Positions 1-8,783 of a stretch of DNA of 64,000 bases are shown piece after piece. The translations under genes were made by a program, and so were the position numbers. The notes under the pieces are model-generated. The model saw only the letters and a list, made by a program, of their open reading frames with translations. It did no database searches and had not been told where the DNA came from. Source of the stretch: an uncultured Bryobacterales bacterium (GTDB lineage Bacteria; Acidobacteriota; Terriglobia; Bryobacterales; UBA6623). The DNA is taken from positions 4,168,435 to 4,232,434 of the forward strand of contig OY282420.1 in NCBI GenBank assembly GCA_958295955.1, written 5' to 3'. Within the stretch, counting starts at the first letter, position 1, and the number at the start of each line of letters is the position of its first letter.

Positions 1-1659
1 GTCGGACAGCGGGGGAAACCTGTCGTTTCAGAGAATTCGGTGCTGGTGGCGCGGCTTGCGGGGGATATCCCCGAACATCTCGAAGCCGATTTTTCCTTCG
101 CGCAGTTCGGAGACGACGACGGCGGGCCGCTGACGCTGCTTGCCGTGACGGAGGCGATCCGCAAGGCGGCGGCGGACGACGACATCGAGGCTCTGGTGTT
201 GGAATGCAGCGATTTCGGCGCGGGCTGGGCCAAGGCGCAGGAGATTCGTTGGGCGGTCGAAAGTTTCAAAGAGTCGGACAAGCCGGTGTGGGCCTATCTT
301 ACGGTTGCCGGCGGGCTCGGCTATTACGTTGCGTCGGCCGCCGACAGAATCGTCATTCAGCCGGAAAGCATGCTCGATGTCAAGGGGCTTCGCGCCGAGG
401 TTTCGTTCTACAAGGAGACGCTCGACAAGATCGGCGTGACCGCCGAAATGGAGAACGTCGGCAAGTACAAAAGCGCCGTGGAGCCCTACTCGCGAACCGA
501 GATGTCGGATGCGTTCCGCGAGGCGCTCAACGCGCTGCTCGACGAGCTTTACGGGCAGTTGCTGCGCGGGTTCGCCGCAGGCCGCGGGCGCGATGCGGCG
601 CATTGGCGCGGCGTCGTCGATAACGGCCCTTTTTTATCGACCCAGGCGCTGGATTACGGTTTGGTGGATGCCGTTCTTTACGAGGATCAATTTTTCCAGG
701 AATTGAACGACGCGGTCGGCGTCGACGAACTTGACCGGCTCAGCATCCGGCGGTACCGTTCGAGCGATTTTCAAGAATTCGGCGACGGCCCGGAGATCGC
801 GATGGTTTATGCAGTGGGGACGATCCTCTCGGGGCGCAGCCGGAGCGATCCGTTCAGCGGCGGGCGCATACTCGGCGCGCGGAGCTTCGTCAGCATGCTC
901 GACGGCATTCGCAAGGACGACGACATCGAGGCGGTGGTTCTGCGCATCGACTCGCCCGGCGGCGATGCGATCGCCTCGGACCAGATGCTGCGGGCCGTGC
1001 GCCGGCTGCGCGAGAAGAAACCGCTTGTGATTTCGATGTCGAACGTGGCCGCGTCGGGCGGATATTACATCGCCGCCGCCGAAGACACGAAGATCGTTGC
1101 CTATCCGAGTACGTACACGGGTTCGATCGGCGTGTATTTCGGAAAAATAAGCCTCGGCGGACTCTACGAAAAAATCGGAATCAACAAGCAGGTTCTGACG
1201 CGCGGGCGTTATGCGGGGATCGATTCCGACTCGCGGACGTTGACGCGAGACGAGCGGGCGAAATTGCGCGAGAGCATCGAGTCGGTTTACGACACTTTCG
1301 TGACGCGGGTCGCGGAGGCGCGAGGCCGGAATTACGAGACGATTCATGAGGTGGCCCAGGGGCGCGTCTGGCTGGGCGCTCAGGCGGTCGGCAACGGATT
1401 GGTCGATGATCTCGGCGGATTCGACCGCGCGCTCGAGCTGGCGCGCGAGGCCGCCGGCATCGATGCCGATGAAGAGGTCCGGCTGATCGGTTATCCGCCG
1501 CCGAAAAATTTCATCGAAGTTTTGTTCGAGAGCGGCGGCTTGATCCGTGCGGACCCCTTGGCGGAGTGGGCGCGCGCGCAACTCGGCGCCGCCGGCCGGC
1601 CGGCGCTGCTGCGCGGAGGCGTGCTGCGGCTGATGCCTTACAATCTGACGATTCGGTAG
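1..1659 (+). CDS. sppA: Signal peptide peptidase SppA, 67K type (5' end outside window)
   Basis: Membrane-bound serine protease that degrades signal peptides left after secretion. The reading frame is open back to base 1 and runs through a GTG at 40, so the window cuts the gene; about 50 N-terminal residues, including the expected membrane anchor, are missing. The protein has the duplicated S49 fold of the long SppA form. The first half carries the catalytic lysine in the YKSA motif (codon 469-471). The second half carries the nucleophilic serine in ASGGYY (codon 1054-1056). Both match the Lys/Ser dyad known from E. coli SppA, and the visible length fits the 67K class. It ends 13 bases before the stop of the convergent LRR gene. 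Confidence 0.93.
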   Translation, partial: VGQRGKPVVSENSVLVARLAGDIPEHLEADFSFAQFGDDDGGPLTLLAVTEAIRKAAADDDIEALVLECSDFGAGWAKAQEIRWAVESFKESDKPVWAYLTVAGGLGYYVASAADRIVIQPESMLDVKGLRAEVSFYKETLDKIGVTAEMENVGKYKSAVEPYSRTEMSDAFREALNALLDELYGQLLRGFAAGRGRDAAHWRGVVDNGPFLSTQALDYGLVDAVLYEDQFFQELNDAVGVDELDRLSIRRYRSSDFQEFGDGPEIAMVYAVGTILSGRSRSDPFSGGRILGARSFVSMLDGIRKDDDIEAVVLRIDSPGGDAIASDQMLRAVRRLREKKPLVISMSNVAASGGYYIAAAEDTKIVAYPSTYTGSIGVYFGKISLGGLYEKIGINKQVLTRGRYAGIDSDSRTLTRDERAKLRESIESVYDTFVTRVAEARGRNYETIHEVAQGRVWLGAQAVGNGLVDDLGGFDRALELAREAAGIDADEEVRLIGYPPPKNFIEVLFESGGLIRADPLAEWARAQLGAAGRPALLRGGVLRLMPYNLTIR

Positions 1660-1672
1660 CCGTCCGGATGCT

Positions 1673-2263
1673 TCAAGGCCGGCCCGAAGCGTTCGTTTCG
1701 GCGGCGTCTTGCGGCTGCTCGCCCGTATCCCAGCCGCGGTTGATTTCGAGATCGGGGAGCGCTTTCTGCAGTTTGGCCGCGCTGGCGTCGGTGACTTTCG
1801 TCTGCCAAAGGTACAGCTTCTCCAGGCTCTTGAGCGTGGTCAGCCGCTCCAGGCCGGCGTCGGTGACCGTCGTGCCGTAGAGGTTCAGGTACTTGAGGTT
1901 CGTCAATTTTTTCAAGGAAGACAAACCCGCATCGGTGATTTTCGTGTTTTCGAGGTGCAGCCGCTCGATGGATGTCAGCGTTTCGAGGTGCGCCAGGGCG
2001 TTGTCGGTGATCGGCGCGCCACCGAGGTGAACTTCGTAAACGTTCTGCAGCTTGGCCGCCGGAGCGATCGTCTCATCGCTGACGCCGTCGCGGAGCAAAT
2101 GGAAATCGACCGCTACCCGGTCGTCGTCGGCGGCGATTTGCCGCACGGAGCCGCCGCTCTCTTCGATCGCCTTGACGGCGTCATCGTGAGCTTGGTCGGC
2201 GCGCAGAACGTTGCCGCTGAATGCAGGAACCATCAGCAGCGAAAAAACGATGAGATGTTTCAT
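1673..2263 (-). CDS. Secreted leucine-rich-repeat protein
   Basis: A 196-residue exported protein of unknown partner. It starts with a signal peptide (MKHLIVFSLLMVPAF...) and then has about six LRR units of the RNI/internalin-like type, recognisable by repeated patterns such as 'LTNLKYLNLYGTTVTDAGL' and 'LKSLEKLYLWQTKVTDAS'. Such repeats form a curved solenoid for protein binding. I chose the ATG at 2261-2263 because a strong GGAGG lies just upstream and the signal peptide begins there; the open frame extends further but that extension has no such support. Short LRR proteins of this type are common in Planctomycetes and Acidobacteria. No enzyme domain is visible. It lies downstream of the TIGR03437 gene on the same strand, 147 bases away. 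Confidence 0.8.
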   Translation of the reverse strand: MKHLIVFSLLMVPAFSGNVLRADQAHDDAVKAIEESGGSVRQIAADDDRVAVDFHLLRDGVSDETIAPAAKLQNVYEVHLGGAPITDNALAHLETLTSIERLHLENTKITDAGLSSLKKLTNLKYLNLYGTTVTDAGLERLTTLKSLEKLYLWQTKVTDASAAKLQKALPDLEINRGWDTGEQPQDAAETNASGRP

Positions 2264-2344
2264 CGGTATCCTCCACCAGTGATTGACCTCCGCCGGACGC
2301 TCGACGGTACGGAGTTTTGTTATCGATACGAATGTAGCGAAACG

Positions 2345-2360
2345 CTTGCGCGCGCGCAAG
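2345..2360. promoter_or_regulatory. Perfect 16-bp palindrome between two minus-strand genes
   Basis: CTTGCGCGCGCGCAAG is its own reverse complement. It sits about 80 bases upstream of the LRR gene start and could be an operator or a small hairpin. No regulator is known, and GC-alternating sequence makes chance palindromes likely. Confidence 0.2.
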
Positions 2361-2410
2361 TCGAGCGGCGTGCAGGTCGAACGCGGCGCCGGCGCCGAGC
2401 GGTCAGGGCG

Positions 2411-5400
2411 TCAGCGTCGCACGGGGAGCAACGAACCCTGACTCCGTATGCCGCTCTGCGCGATCCGAATTTCCAGGTTTCCCTCGGGAGTGTCTTCGCC
2501 GACCCGGAAGTTTACCTGGTAAACGGTGTAAAGCGCCGGGGCGTAAAAGCTGCCCAGGAATTCGCCCGATGTCGCCTGCGGGACGCCGCCGAGCGTGACG
2601 CTTGCAGGGTGTACCGTTGTTGCCAACGGCGCCGGCCCCGGTGCGTTTGTCGCCACGGGCGGGTCGAGAGGGCCGCCGCCGGTGAAGAACAATGAGATAA
2701 TTTCTCCCGGTCGTGCCGGATTCGTCGGTTGCACGAGAGAGTAATCGGCATGCAGAGCGGCTGCGAACCGGTCCTCGGGCAGATCAAGCAGTGAGTATTC
2801 GAAGATGCCCGGTTGCACGACGTGGATACGCTCTTCGCTGAATGAGGCGGACACGCCGTTGTTCTCGATGGTGACGACGACGTCGTCGGCCGGCGCCGGC
2901 GTGTCAAACGGGACTTGAAGATTGATCTGCTCCCGGCCGTTGACGTTGGCCAACGAGAGAATCGGCGCCGCCTCGCCGTTGACCGTGACGCTGACGTTGC
3001 GCAAGCGCGTGGGAAACGGCGCCGCGTCCGCCACAACCACGCCGTCCACGCCCTGCATCAAGTTTGTGCCGAAGATCGTGCCGAGGCTGCCGGGCGTCCA
3101 GCCGGGATCGAAGCTCGCGCCGTTGACGAAACCGCGCGCGCTGACCATCGGCGGCGGCCGGCCGAAAGCAGAGAGTCTGAATGTCGTGCTGACGCTGTCG
3201 GCGCCGGCGGTCGAAACGGTTACGGAAAAGTCGCCCGGACGCGAGCCCATGCGCACCAGAGAGGAGATTTGGCCGTCTCGGTTGCTTTTAAGACTCTGCG
3301 ATTCCAACGTTGCCGCATCCGGCGGAACCACCTCCCAGGTGACGGGGATGTTTTCGAAAGGGTTGTCGCAGGAGTCCACGATGCGAGCGAGCAACGCCAG
3401 GCTGAGACGTTCGCCGAGGAGTCCCATCTGATGGTCGCCCTGCAGAATATCTATCGCATTCATCGGTCCGCGAACGATCTCGTAATCGAATTCCGCTCCG
3501 GGGAGATTCGGAATGCTGAGACTTGCCGTGAAGACGCCGCGGCCCGGGCGGCAGCCGAGCTTCAGGTCCGCGCGGATGAATCCATCCGAGTCGGCGGGCG
3601 CAATGTGCGGAACGGGAACGATATCGTCGTCTTCCACATCGAATTCGACGGCGATAGCGGTTCTCGGCGCGCGCCCGTTCCGCAGTCTCACGCGCAGTTC
3701 CACCGCGTTTTCAAGAGTTTCTCCGGCGATACCGCGAATCGTGCCCTCGGTTACTTTGATGGGGTTGCCCGGCGCAGGCAGAAGGGTCTCAGAGTCGTCA
3801 TCTCGGATGGTATGAATGGTGATGGGCGTTGCCAGGCTGCGGCCGTGGTCGTCTGCGACTTCAATGAGGGTAGTGCTCGGGAACCCTGAGAATAGGGGCT
3901 CACCCGCCGTGCATCGGAACGCCGCGGTTCCACCTGCGCCTGTGTTGGTCGTGGGCGGGCAAACGAGGGAGTCGTCGTCGCCACTCTTCGTTATTGTCAA
4001 TTTTGCGTCTGGAATGGCCACGCCGGCCCCGGCAACCTGCACCCAGATGGCGCGCGGCAGGGAATTGTCTTCCAGGCCGGCTTGAAAGTCTCCCGATAGG
4101 ACGGTTAACGCGCCCTTGCCTACTGGGCCGTCGTTGAACTCGAAGACCGCTTCCCGGTCGTTCGCCGTTTGCGCCCGGATCGAGAAGGTTTCACTGGTCG
4201 GGACGCTCACCGTGGTTTCGGCGATGCCGAATCTGTTGGTAGCGACGGCAAGGTCGGTAAATCCGATATTGGGGTCCGAGCTCGAGAACGTGACTTCGGC
4301 GCCGAAGACGGGGAGGCCGTTCGCGTCGCTCACGCGAACGGCAAGCGGACGCTTGAGGGTTCCTGCAGAGTCCGCTTCCTGCCTGTTGCCGCCGTAAACC
4401 TCGACCGCGTCCGGCGTCGCGCCCGCCGTGGAGAGAATTGAAAAACGGGCCGGAACGTTCGGCAAGGGGACGGCGGTCCCGAACGATCCGGCATCGGCGC
4501 TGAAACGGAGGAGATCTTCTTCACCGAGAATGAACAGATTGCGGGTCCCGATGTCGAATGCCATATCGATTGCGTATGGACGCAGGGCGGTTTGCGTGCG
4601 CGGATCTCGCAGCGCGTCGAAATCCCTTTCGCCGATGGAGTGCGTGAAGATTTGCTTCTCGGCGCGGTTCAGGAGAAACAGGCGGTCTTGGGTCGGGGCC
4701 AGGATTTTGTCGACGTCGAACCGCGGAAACGCTCCATACTCGCTGGTGAACGTCGCGAGGGTCGGCATGAAAATCTTGTTCCCGTAAGTCAGGATCAAGC
4801 GGTTGAGAGGGGTACCGCCGTGGGGGGCGAAGAAACGGGGAAGCTCTTCGTCGAAATCGAGCCGCAACTCGCCGCGGACATCGCCGGTATCGAAATCGAC
4901 GTCGTACAGCGTTGTGCGCGAGGCGGCGTAGAGCCCCGCTCCATTCGGGGCGATCGTGACCGCGTCCGGAGCCTCTTTCAGAACAATGGGGCCGGCCAAC
5001 CGCCGGGGACTGTCGCCTTGCAGGCGGACGGAATGCACGTCCGTCGAGCCTGCGATGGCGACGTGGGCGTGGTCTCCGTTGGGTTCTACGGTAACCGAGG
5101 AGATGTTCCGGTCCTGGCCGTCTTCGTCCTGGCTGTCTTCGTCCTGATCGTCTTCGTCCTGGTCGTCTTCGTCCTGGTCGTACTCGATCGGTCGAGGCCT
5201 CAAATCCGTTGGGTGTTGCGCGTCGAATACAAACAGGATGTTTCCGGCCGGAACCAGCAGCCAACGGGCGTCAGGCGTCAACATGGCGGGCCGTTCGCCG
5301 GGATTGACCGCGCGGGGCAAAGTCCTGCTGCCGATCGTAGCGAAGGGATGCTCCGGCTCTAAAACCCGCACGGCGTTGTCGTTGACGACGTAGAGCTTGA

Positions 5401-5611
5401 CGAACCGCGTGGGGTCGGAAGCATCGGGCACGCCGATTGCCTGCCGGGCGTTGGCGCCGACTTCGGGCGTGGCCGCGAGCTCCAGAGTATCGGCGTCATA
5501 GACTTCGGCCGTGACTCCTTCCTCGTAAAAAACGAATACGTAATCGGCTGCGGCCGAGACCGAACCGGCCCATGCCAGTACGGCAAAAAGAAAAATCCGA
5601 CTCGGAAACAT
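2411..5611 (-). CDS. Secreted beta-propeller/Ig-like protein with Solibacter C-terminal domain (TIGR03437-like)
   Basis: A large exported protein of about 1066 residues. From the N terminus: a signal peptide (FLFAVLAWAGSVSAAA); a propeller-like region of about 400 residues with repeated 'DARWLLVPAGNILFVFDAQ'-type blades; an acidic QDEDD tandem linker; several bacterial Ig-like modules ('VRVSDANGLPVFGAEVTF', 'VTWEVVPPDAATL'); and a C-terminal domain starting 'VSARGFVNGASF' with 'PGSLGTIFGTNL' and 'REQINLQVPF', the signature of the Solibacteres-specific domain. The function is unknown; surface adhesion or cell-wall display is an inference. Two in-frame ATGs (5617 and 5611) are possible; neither has a strong Shine-Dalgarno, and a TATACT box lies at 5676-5681. 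A second protein with the same C-terminal domain is at 45550-48210. Confidence 0.85.
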   Translation of the reverse strand: MFPSRIFLFAVLAWAGSVSAAADYVFVFYEEGVTAEVYDADTLELAATPEVGANARQAIGVPDASDPTRFVKLYVVNDNAVRVLEPEHPFATIGSRTLPRAVNPGERPAMLTPDARWLLVPAGNILFVFDAQHPTDLRPRPIEYDQDEDDQDEDDQDEDSQDEDGQDRNISSVTVEPNGDHAHVAIAGSTDVHSVRLQGDSPRRLAGPIVLKEAPDAVTIAPNGAGLYAASRTTLYDVDFDTGDVRGELRLDFDEELPRFFAPHGGTPLNRLILTYGNKIFMPTLATFTSEYGAFPRFDVDKILAPTQDRLFLLNRAEKQIFTHSIGERDFDALRDPRTQTALRPYAIDMAFDIGTRNLFILGEEDLLRFSADAGSFGTAVPLPNVPARFSILSTAGATPDAVEVYGGNRQEADSAGTLKRPLAVRVSDANGLPVFGAEVTFSSSDPNIGFTDLAVATNRFGIAETTVSVPTSETFSIRAQTANDREAVFEFNDGPVGKGALTVLSGDFQAGLEDNSLPRAIWVQVAGAGVAIPDAKLTITKSGDDDSLVCPPTTNTGAGGTAAFRCTAGEPLFSGFPSTTLIEVADDHGRSLATPITIHTIRDDDSETLLPAPGNPIKVTEGTIRGIAGETLENAVELRVRLRNGRAPRTAIAVEFDVEDDDIVPVPHIAPADSDGFIRADLKLGCRPGRGVFTASLSIPNLPGAEFDYEIVRGPMNAIDILQGDHQMGLLGERLSLALLARIVDSCDNPFENIPVTWEVVPPDAATLESQSLKSNRDGQISSLVRMGSRPGDFSVTVSTAGADSVSTTFRLSAFGRPPPMVSARGFVNGASFDPGWTPGSLGTIFGTNLMQGVDGVVVADAAPFPTRLRNVSVTVNGEAAPILSLANVNGREQINLQVPFDTPAPADDVVVTIENNGVSASFSEERIHVVQPGIFEYSLLDLPEDRFAAALHADYSLVQPTNPARPGEIISLFFTGGGPLDPPVATNAPGPAPLATTVHPASVTLGGVPQATSGEFLGSFYAPALYTVYQVNFRVGEDTPEGNLEIRIAQSGIRSQGSLLPVRR
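5111..5185. repeat. Five 15-bp tandem repeats coding an acidic QDEDD linker
   Basis: Five near-identical 15-bp units (GTCCTGG-TCGTCTTC type) lie head to tail inside the TIGR03437 gene. Read on the minus strand they code QDEDD/QDEDS/QDEDG units. The unit is a multiple of three, so copy-number change would keep the frame. Confidence 0.9.
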
Positions 5612-5675
5612 CGTCATTGGTCTGTACCGAACTCCCAAACAATTGTCATCAACCCACGCATTTTGGAGCCTCTCA

Positions 5676-5681
5676 AGTATA
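5676..5681 (-). promoter_or_regulatory. -10-like TATACT upstream of the TIGR03437 gene
   Basis: TTATACT reads on the minus strand about 65 bases before the chosen start. A weak TTTGTT lies 16 bases upstream as a possible -35. The same hexamer recurs before several other genes in the window. Confidence 0.4.
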
Positions 5682-5781
5682 ACGCTTCCCATCGTAAAAC
5701 AAAACTGCAGATTTTTGTTGGGTTCGATCTCGTGGTCCGCGGGGCGCCGGCGGCCTGCCGCGCATCTTTGTCAGGCTCTCT

Positions 5782-5787
5782 TATACT
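5782..5787 (+). promoter_or_regulatory. -10-like TATACT upstream of efp
   Basis: TTATACT lies 57 bases before the TTG start of efp. No convincing -35 hexamer is present at 16-18 bases. It is diverged from the TATACT box of the opposite gene by about 100 bases. Confidence 0.35.
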
Positions 5788-5843
5788 GAACATTGGCGGG
5801 CGGCTGCGCCCGCTCGATATTTCTTGAGGAGAAGAGGTTCGGT

Positions 5844-6404
5844 TTGGACGTTCAGGCTACACAAATGCGTCCGGGAATGATTGTTCGTTTCCGGGGGGAC
5901 ATTTGCACGATTCACAAGATGGAGCATCGCACTCCGGGCAAAGGCCGCGGTTTCGTGCAGGTCAAAATGCGCAATCACCGCTCGGGAGCGATGATCGACG
6001 AGAGATTCGCTTCGGAGGAAACGTTGCCGCGGGTCAATATCCATACCCACGAGATGCAATATCTCTACTCCGACGGCGGCATATACAACCTGATGGACAC
6101 CGAGACCTACGAGCAAATCGAGATCGGCGGCGAGCAACTCGGGGAGCAGGTCAACTATATGATTCCGGAGACGGTCGTCAAGGTTCAGTTTCTGGACGGC
6201 GTGCCGTTCAATCTCGACCTGCCGGCGGCTGTTGCCCTCAAGGTCGTCGAGACGGAGCCGGCGATCAAAGGGGCGACGGTCACGAACGTCAACAAGCCGG
6301 CGAAGATGGAAACCGGTCTGGTAGTTCAAGTGCCGCAGTTCATCAAGGAAGGCGAATCGATCAGAGTCAACACGGCCGACGGCAGCTACCTGGGCCGGGC
6401 CTAG
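5844..6404 (+). CDS. efp: Translation elongation factor P
   Basis: EF-P binds stalled ribosomes between the P and E sites and rescues peptide-bond formation at polyproline stretches. The 186-residue protein has the three-beta-barrel layout: an N-terminal KOW-like domain with 'TPGKGRGFVQVKMRN', a central domain ('MQYLYSDGGIYNLMD') and a C-terminal OB domain ending 'IRVNTADGSYLGRA'. The tip of the first-domain loop has lysine in PGKG, the residue modified in the E. coli-type (EpmA/B) and B. subtilis-type pathways. I chose the TTG at 5844 because it gives the usual N terminus (LDVQATQMRPGM) and has AGAGG six bases upstream; the ATG at 5865 is an alternative. No modification gene is in the window. 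Confidence 0.95.
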   Translation: MDVQATQMRPGMIVRFRGDICTIHKMEHRTPGKGRGFVQVKMRNHRSGAMIDERFASEETLPRVNIHTHEMQYLYSDGGIYNLMDTETYEQIEIGGEQLGEQVNYMIPETVVKVQFLDGVPFNLDLPAAVALKVVETEPAIKGATVTNVNKPAKMETGLVVQVPQFIKEGESIRVNTADGSYLGRA

Positions 6405-6503
6405 AAGAGCCTGCCGAGCTTGGGAAACGCCGGATTCGGCAACGGGCGCATGGAGCCGCCGCATGAAACCGGGAGAGCGCGCGCCGCGGCGCCGCGCCCG
6501 CTG

Positions 6504-6529
6504 CGGCCGGCGTTCTGAAATGCCGGCCG
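6504..6529. terminator. Stem-loop between efp and rmlD
   Basis: A perfect 8-bp inverted repeat (CGGCCGGC and GCCGGCCG) with a 10-base loop sits directly after the rmlD stop codon and about 100 bases after the efp stop. The two genes are convergent, so it could act on both. There is no T-tract on either side, so an intrinsic terminator is only a possibility. Confidence 0.3.
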
Positions 6530-6530
6530 T

Positions 6531-7412
6531 TCAGTGCCGCCGCGGCCGTTCGCGCTTGCGCAGGTCCATGTATTCGGCGAGGCAGTCCGCCAGAGCAGGC
6601 ATGGGCAAGATGCCTTGCGCCTCGATCTTGGCGTTCGAGAGCGCGGCATAGCGGGGCCTCTTCGCGGCCGTCGGATACTCGCGGTGGGTAACGGCGGAGA
6701 TATCGGCTTCCTTGCCGGCCGCCTCAGCGATCTTCAGCGCGTAGTCGTGCCAGGAAATCTCTTCGCCGCCACCCAGGTGGTAGAGACCGTAAGGAATCTT
6801 CTTCTCCAACAGGTCGATCGAACGGGCCGCCAGCGCCGGACCGTAAGTAGGAGTAGCGACAAAGTCTTTCACAATCCGTATCGCAGTTCTCTCATCCGCC
6901 TTGCGCAAGATCAATTCCGGAAAATTGCCGTGATTCGTGTACCGTCCCGCCGGTCCGAAGACCCCGGCCACGCGAACGACGTACTGTTTTTCGCAGTATG
7001 CCCGTGCGAAAAGCTCGCCGGCCAGCTTCGAAATCGCATAAGCCGAAGGAGGCTGCGGCCGGTCCTGCTCGGTATAGGGCGTTTTCTTGTCCCCGCGAAA
7101 AACGTGGTCGGTGGAGTAGTGGAGCAGCGCGGCCCCCGTCTCCGCGCATGCCGCGGCGATGCCCTGCACGGCAACCGCGTTGATGCGCATCGCGGCCTCG
7201 GGTTCGGTTTCGGCCAGATCGACTTTGTTGTAAGCCGCGGCGTTGATCGCCCAGTGCGGCTGATAGCGCTCGATGATTTCGAGCACGGCGGCCGCGTCGG
7301 CGATATCGAGCTTTTCCCGCCGCAAAGCCAGGATGTTGTGGCCGCGCTTGCGGCATTCGCGGATTAAATCGCTGCCAAGCTGCCCGTGCGCGCCGAAAAC
7401 GATGACTCTCAA
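6531..7412 (-). CDS. rfbD: dTDP-4-dehydrorhamnose reductase-like SDR (RmlD/RfbD family)
   Basis: RmlD makes dTDP-L-rhamnose by NAD(P)H-dependent reduction in the last step of the pathway. The 293-residue protein is full length for the family. It shows the Rossmann motif GAHGQLG (residues 7-13), the STDHVFRG motif (about 100-107) and the catalytic YAISK (Tyr125, Lys129). Its start lies only 18 bases after the sulfatase stop at 7431, so it is probably the last gene of the DUF1549-DUF1501-sulfatase operon. The other rhamnose genes (rmlA, rmlB, rmlC) are not in the window, so a related reductase role (for example SpsK- or MAT2B-type) remains possible. Confidence 0.85.
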   Translation of the reverse strand: MRVIVFGAHGQLGSDLIRECRKRGHNILALRREKLDIADAAAVLEIIERYQPHWAINAAAYNKVDLAETEPEAAMRINAVAVQGIAAACAETGAALLHYSTDHVFRGDKKTPYTEQDRPQPPSAYAISKLAGELFARAYCEKQYVVRVAGVFGPAGRYTNHGNFPELILRKADERTAIRIVKDFVATPTYGPALAARSIDLLEKKIPYGLYHLGGGEEISWHDYALKIAEAAGKEADISAVTHREYPTAAKRPRYAALSNAKIEAQGILPMPALADCLAEYMDLRKRERPRRH

Positions 7413-7430
7413 ATCGGCATTCTATCAGCC

Positions 7431-8696
7431 CTATCGGACGACCGCACGCATCGCCCGCGTCAACTCGAGACGAGCCTCGTGGGCCTCTGCGCTCGACCGA
7501 TCGACTGGAACGAATGCTTCTTCCTGCCGCCCTTGCGACATGTCGAACAGACGTCCGTCGTCGTACAATTTCCACCGCTGCGTGCGTATCGTCCGCTTTT
7601 CGTTGCGTTCCGCGAAGGCATAGCGCCGCTTGCCCGGCCCCTCGCCGCGCAGCCGCGCCGCCAGGCTCTTGCCGTTGAGGCCGACGGGCGGGGCGCCTCC
7701 TGCCAATTCGACGAACGTCGGCAGCCAATCGCTGAAATCCACGAGGTCGTCGACCGTCAGACCGGCATCGAGCACGCCCGGCCAGTTGGCAATCAACGGA
7801 ACGCGCGTCCCCGCGTCCGTCAACTCGCCCTTGCCGCCCTTGGTCTTTTGTCCCTTCCAGAAAAACTCGATCGGCTGCTTCAGCATCTCTTGACCTTGCG
7901 CCGTGTAGTAGTAACTCTTCGGCGTCCCGTTGTCGGCCGTAAAGATCACGAGCGTGCGCCCGCGGACGCCCGCCTCGTCAAGGGCGTCCACAATCCGGCC
8001 CACCCGCTCGTCCATGTTCTCGACCATGACCTTGTAGCTGTCGTAGTGGCCCTGCGGCCCCAGCGGCGGCGGTTCGCCGATGTCGTCGGTCACGTCGTGG
8101 GCCAGGGCCATCGGGTAATAGGCGAAAAACGGTTTGTCCTTATGGCGTTCGATAAATGCGGCGAGAAACTCCACGTAAACGTCGGGGCCGTAGCGGCCGC
8201 TCACGTCGGAACGCACGCGGCCGTTCTCGTAAATCAGCGGCCGGTAATAGCGGGGCCCTTCGTGCCAGCCGAAAAGCGCATAGGCGTCGAACCCCAACCT
8301 GTGCGGATGGTCGGGCTCGTCGCGCAGCATGGTCAATTGCCACTTGCCGGCGACCGCCGTCGCGTAGCCCAATTTCTTCAGCGCGTTGCCGATCGAGCCC
8401 GCCTCTTCGGCTTGAGGGAAAGAGCCCCACCGCGGGCTGCCGACGCGGAACGGATATTTGCCGGTCATGATGGCAATCCGCGAGGGGTGGCATACCGGCA
8501 TCGAGTAGCAGTGCCGGAAGCGCACGCCGCCGCCGGCCAGCGCGTCCACCCGCGGCGTTGCGTACGATTGGCCGCCGTAACAGCCGATGGCCTGGTCGCC
8601 GACGTCGTCGGCCATGATGAATACGATGTTGGGTTTCTCCGGCGCGGCGGCCGCAGCCGAGCCGCCGGCCGCGAGCAAAAGCAGCAACTTGCGCAT
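7431..8696 (-). CDS. Secreted sulfatase (formylglycine type)
   Basis: Hydrolyses sulfate esters, probably of polysaccharides, outside the cytoplasm. The 421-residue protein begins with a signal peptide (MRKLLLLLAAGGSAAAAAP), followed by the metal-binding 'NIVFIMADD' (Asp30, Asp31). The active-site motif is CHPSR, with Cys69 the residue expected to be converted to formylglycine. 'VIFTADNGTPKSYY' is the usual DNG region. I chose the ATG at 8694-8696 over an in-frame TTG at 8705 because the signal peptide starts there. A TATAAT box ends only 8 bases upstream, so the transcript could be nearly leaderless, or the box may be fortuitous given the operon. No maturation enzyme (FGE or anSME) is visible in the window. 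Confidence 0.9.
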   Translation of the reverse strand: MRKLLLLLAAGGSAAAAAPEKPNIVFIMADDVGDQAIGCYGGQSYATPRVDALAGGGVRFRHCYSMPVCHPSRIAIMTGKYPFRVGSPRWGSFPQAEEAGSIGNALKKLGYATAVAGKWQLTMLRDEPDHPHRLGFDAYALFGWHEGPRYYRPLIYENGRVRSDVSGRYGPDVYVEFLAAFIERHKDKPFFAYYPMALAHDVTDDIGEPPPLGPQGHYDSYKVMVENMDERVGRIVDALDEAGVRGRTLVIFTADNGTPKSYYYTAQGQEMLKQPIEFFWKGQKTKGGKGELTDAGTRVPLIANWPGVLDAGLTVDDLVDFSDWLPTFVELAGGAPPVGLNGKSLAARLRGEGPGKRRYAFAERNEKRTIRTQRWKLYDDGRLFDMSQGRQEEAFVPVDRSSAEAHEARLELTRAMRAVVR

Positions 8697-8783
8697 GGGA
8701 CTCAATTATACGAGCAGCGAGCCGCTTGCGCGGTGGAGTAGCGCAAGGCGTTCGGAGCGGCCGCGGGAGCCCGCCGCGGTCTC

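Noticed and set aside
5111-5185. Possible CRISPR array
   Set aside because: The units are contiguous 15-bp repeats without spacers and lie inside a coding region.
6504-6529. Strong intrinsic terminator between efp and rmlD
   Set aside because: The stem is perfect but no T-tract follows on either strand; kept only as a low-confidence stem-loop.
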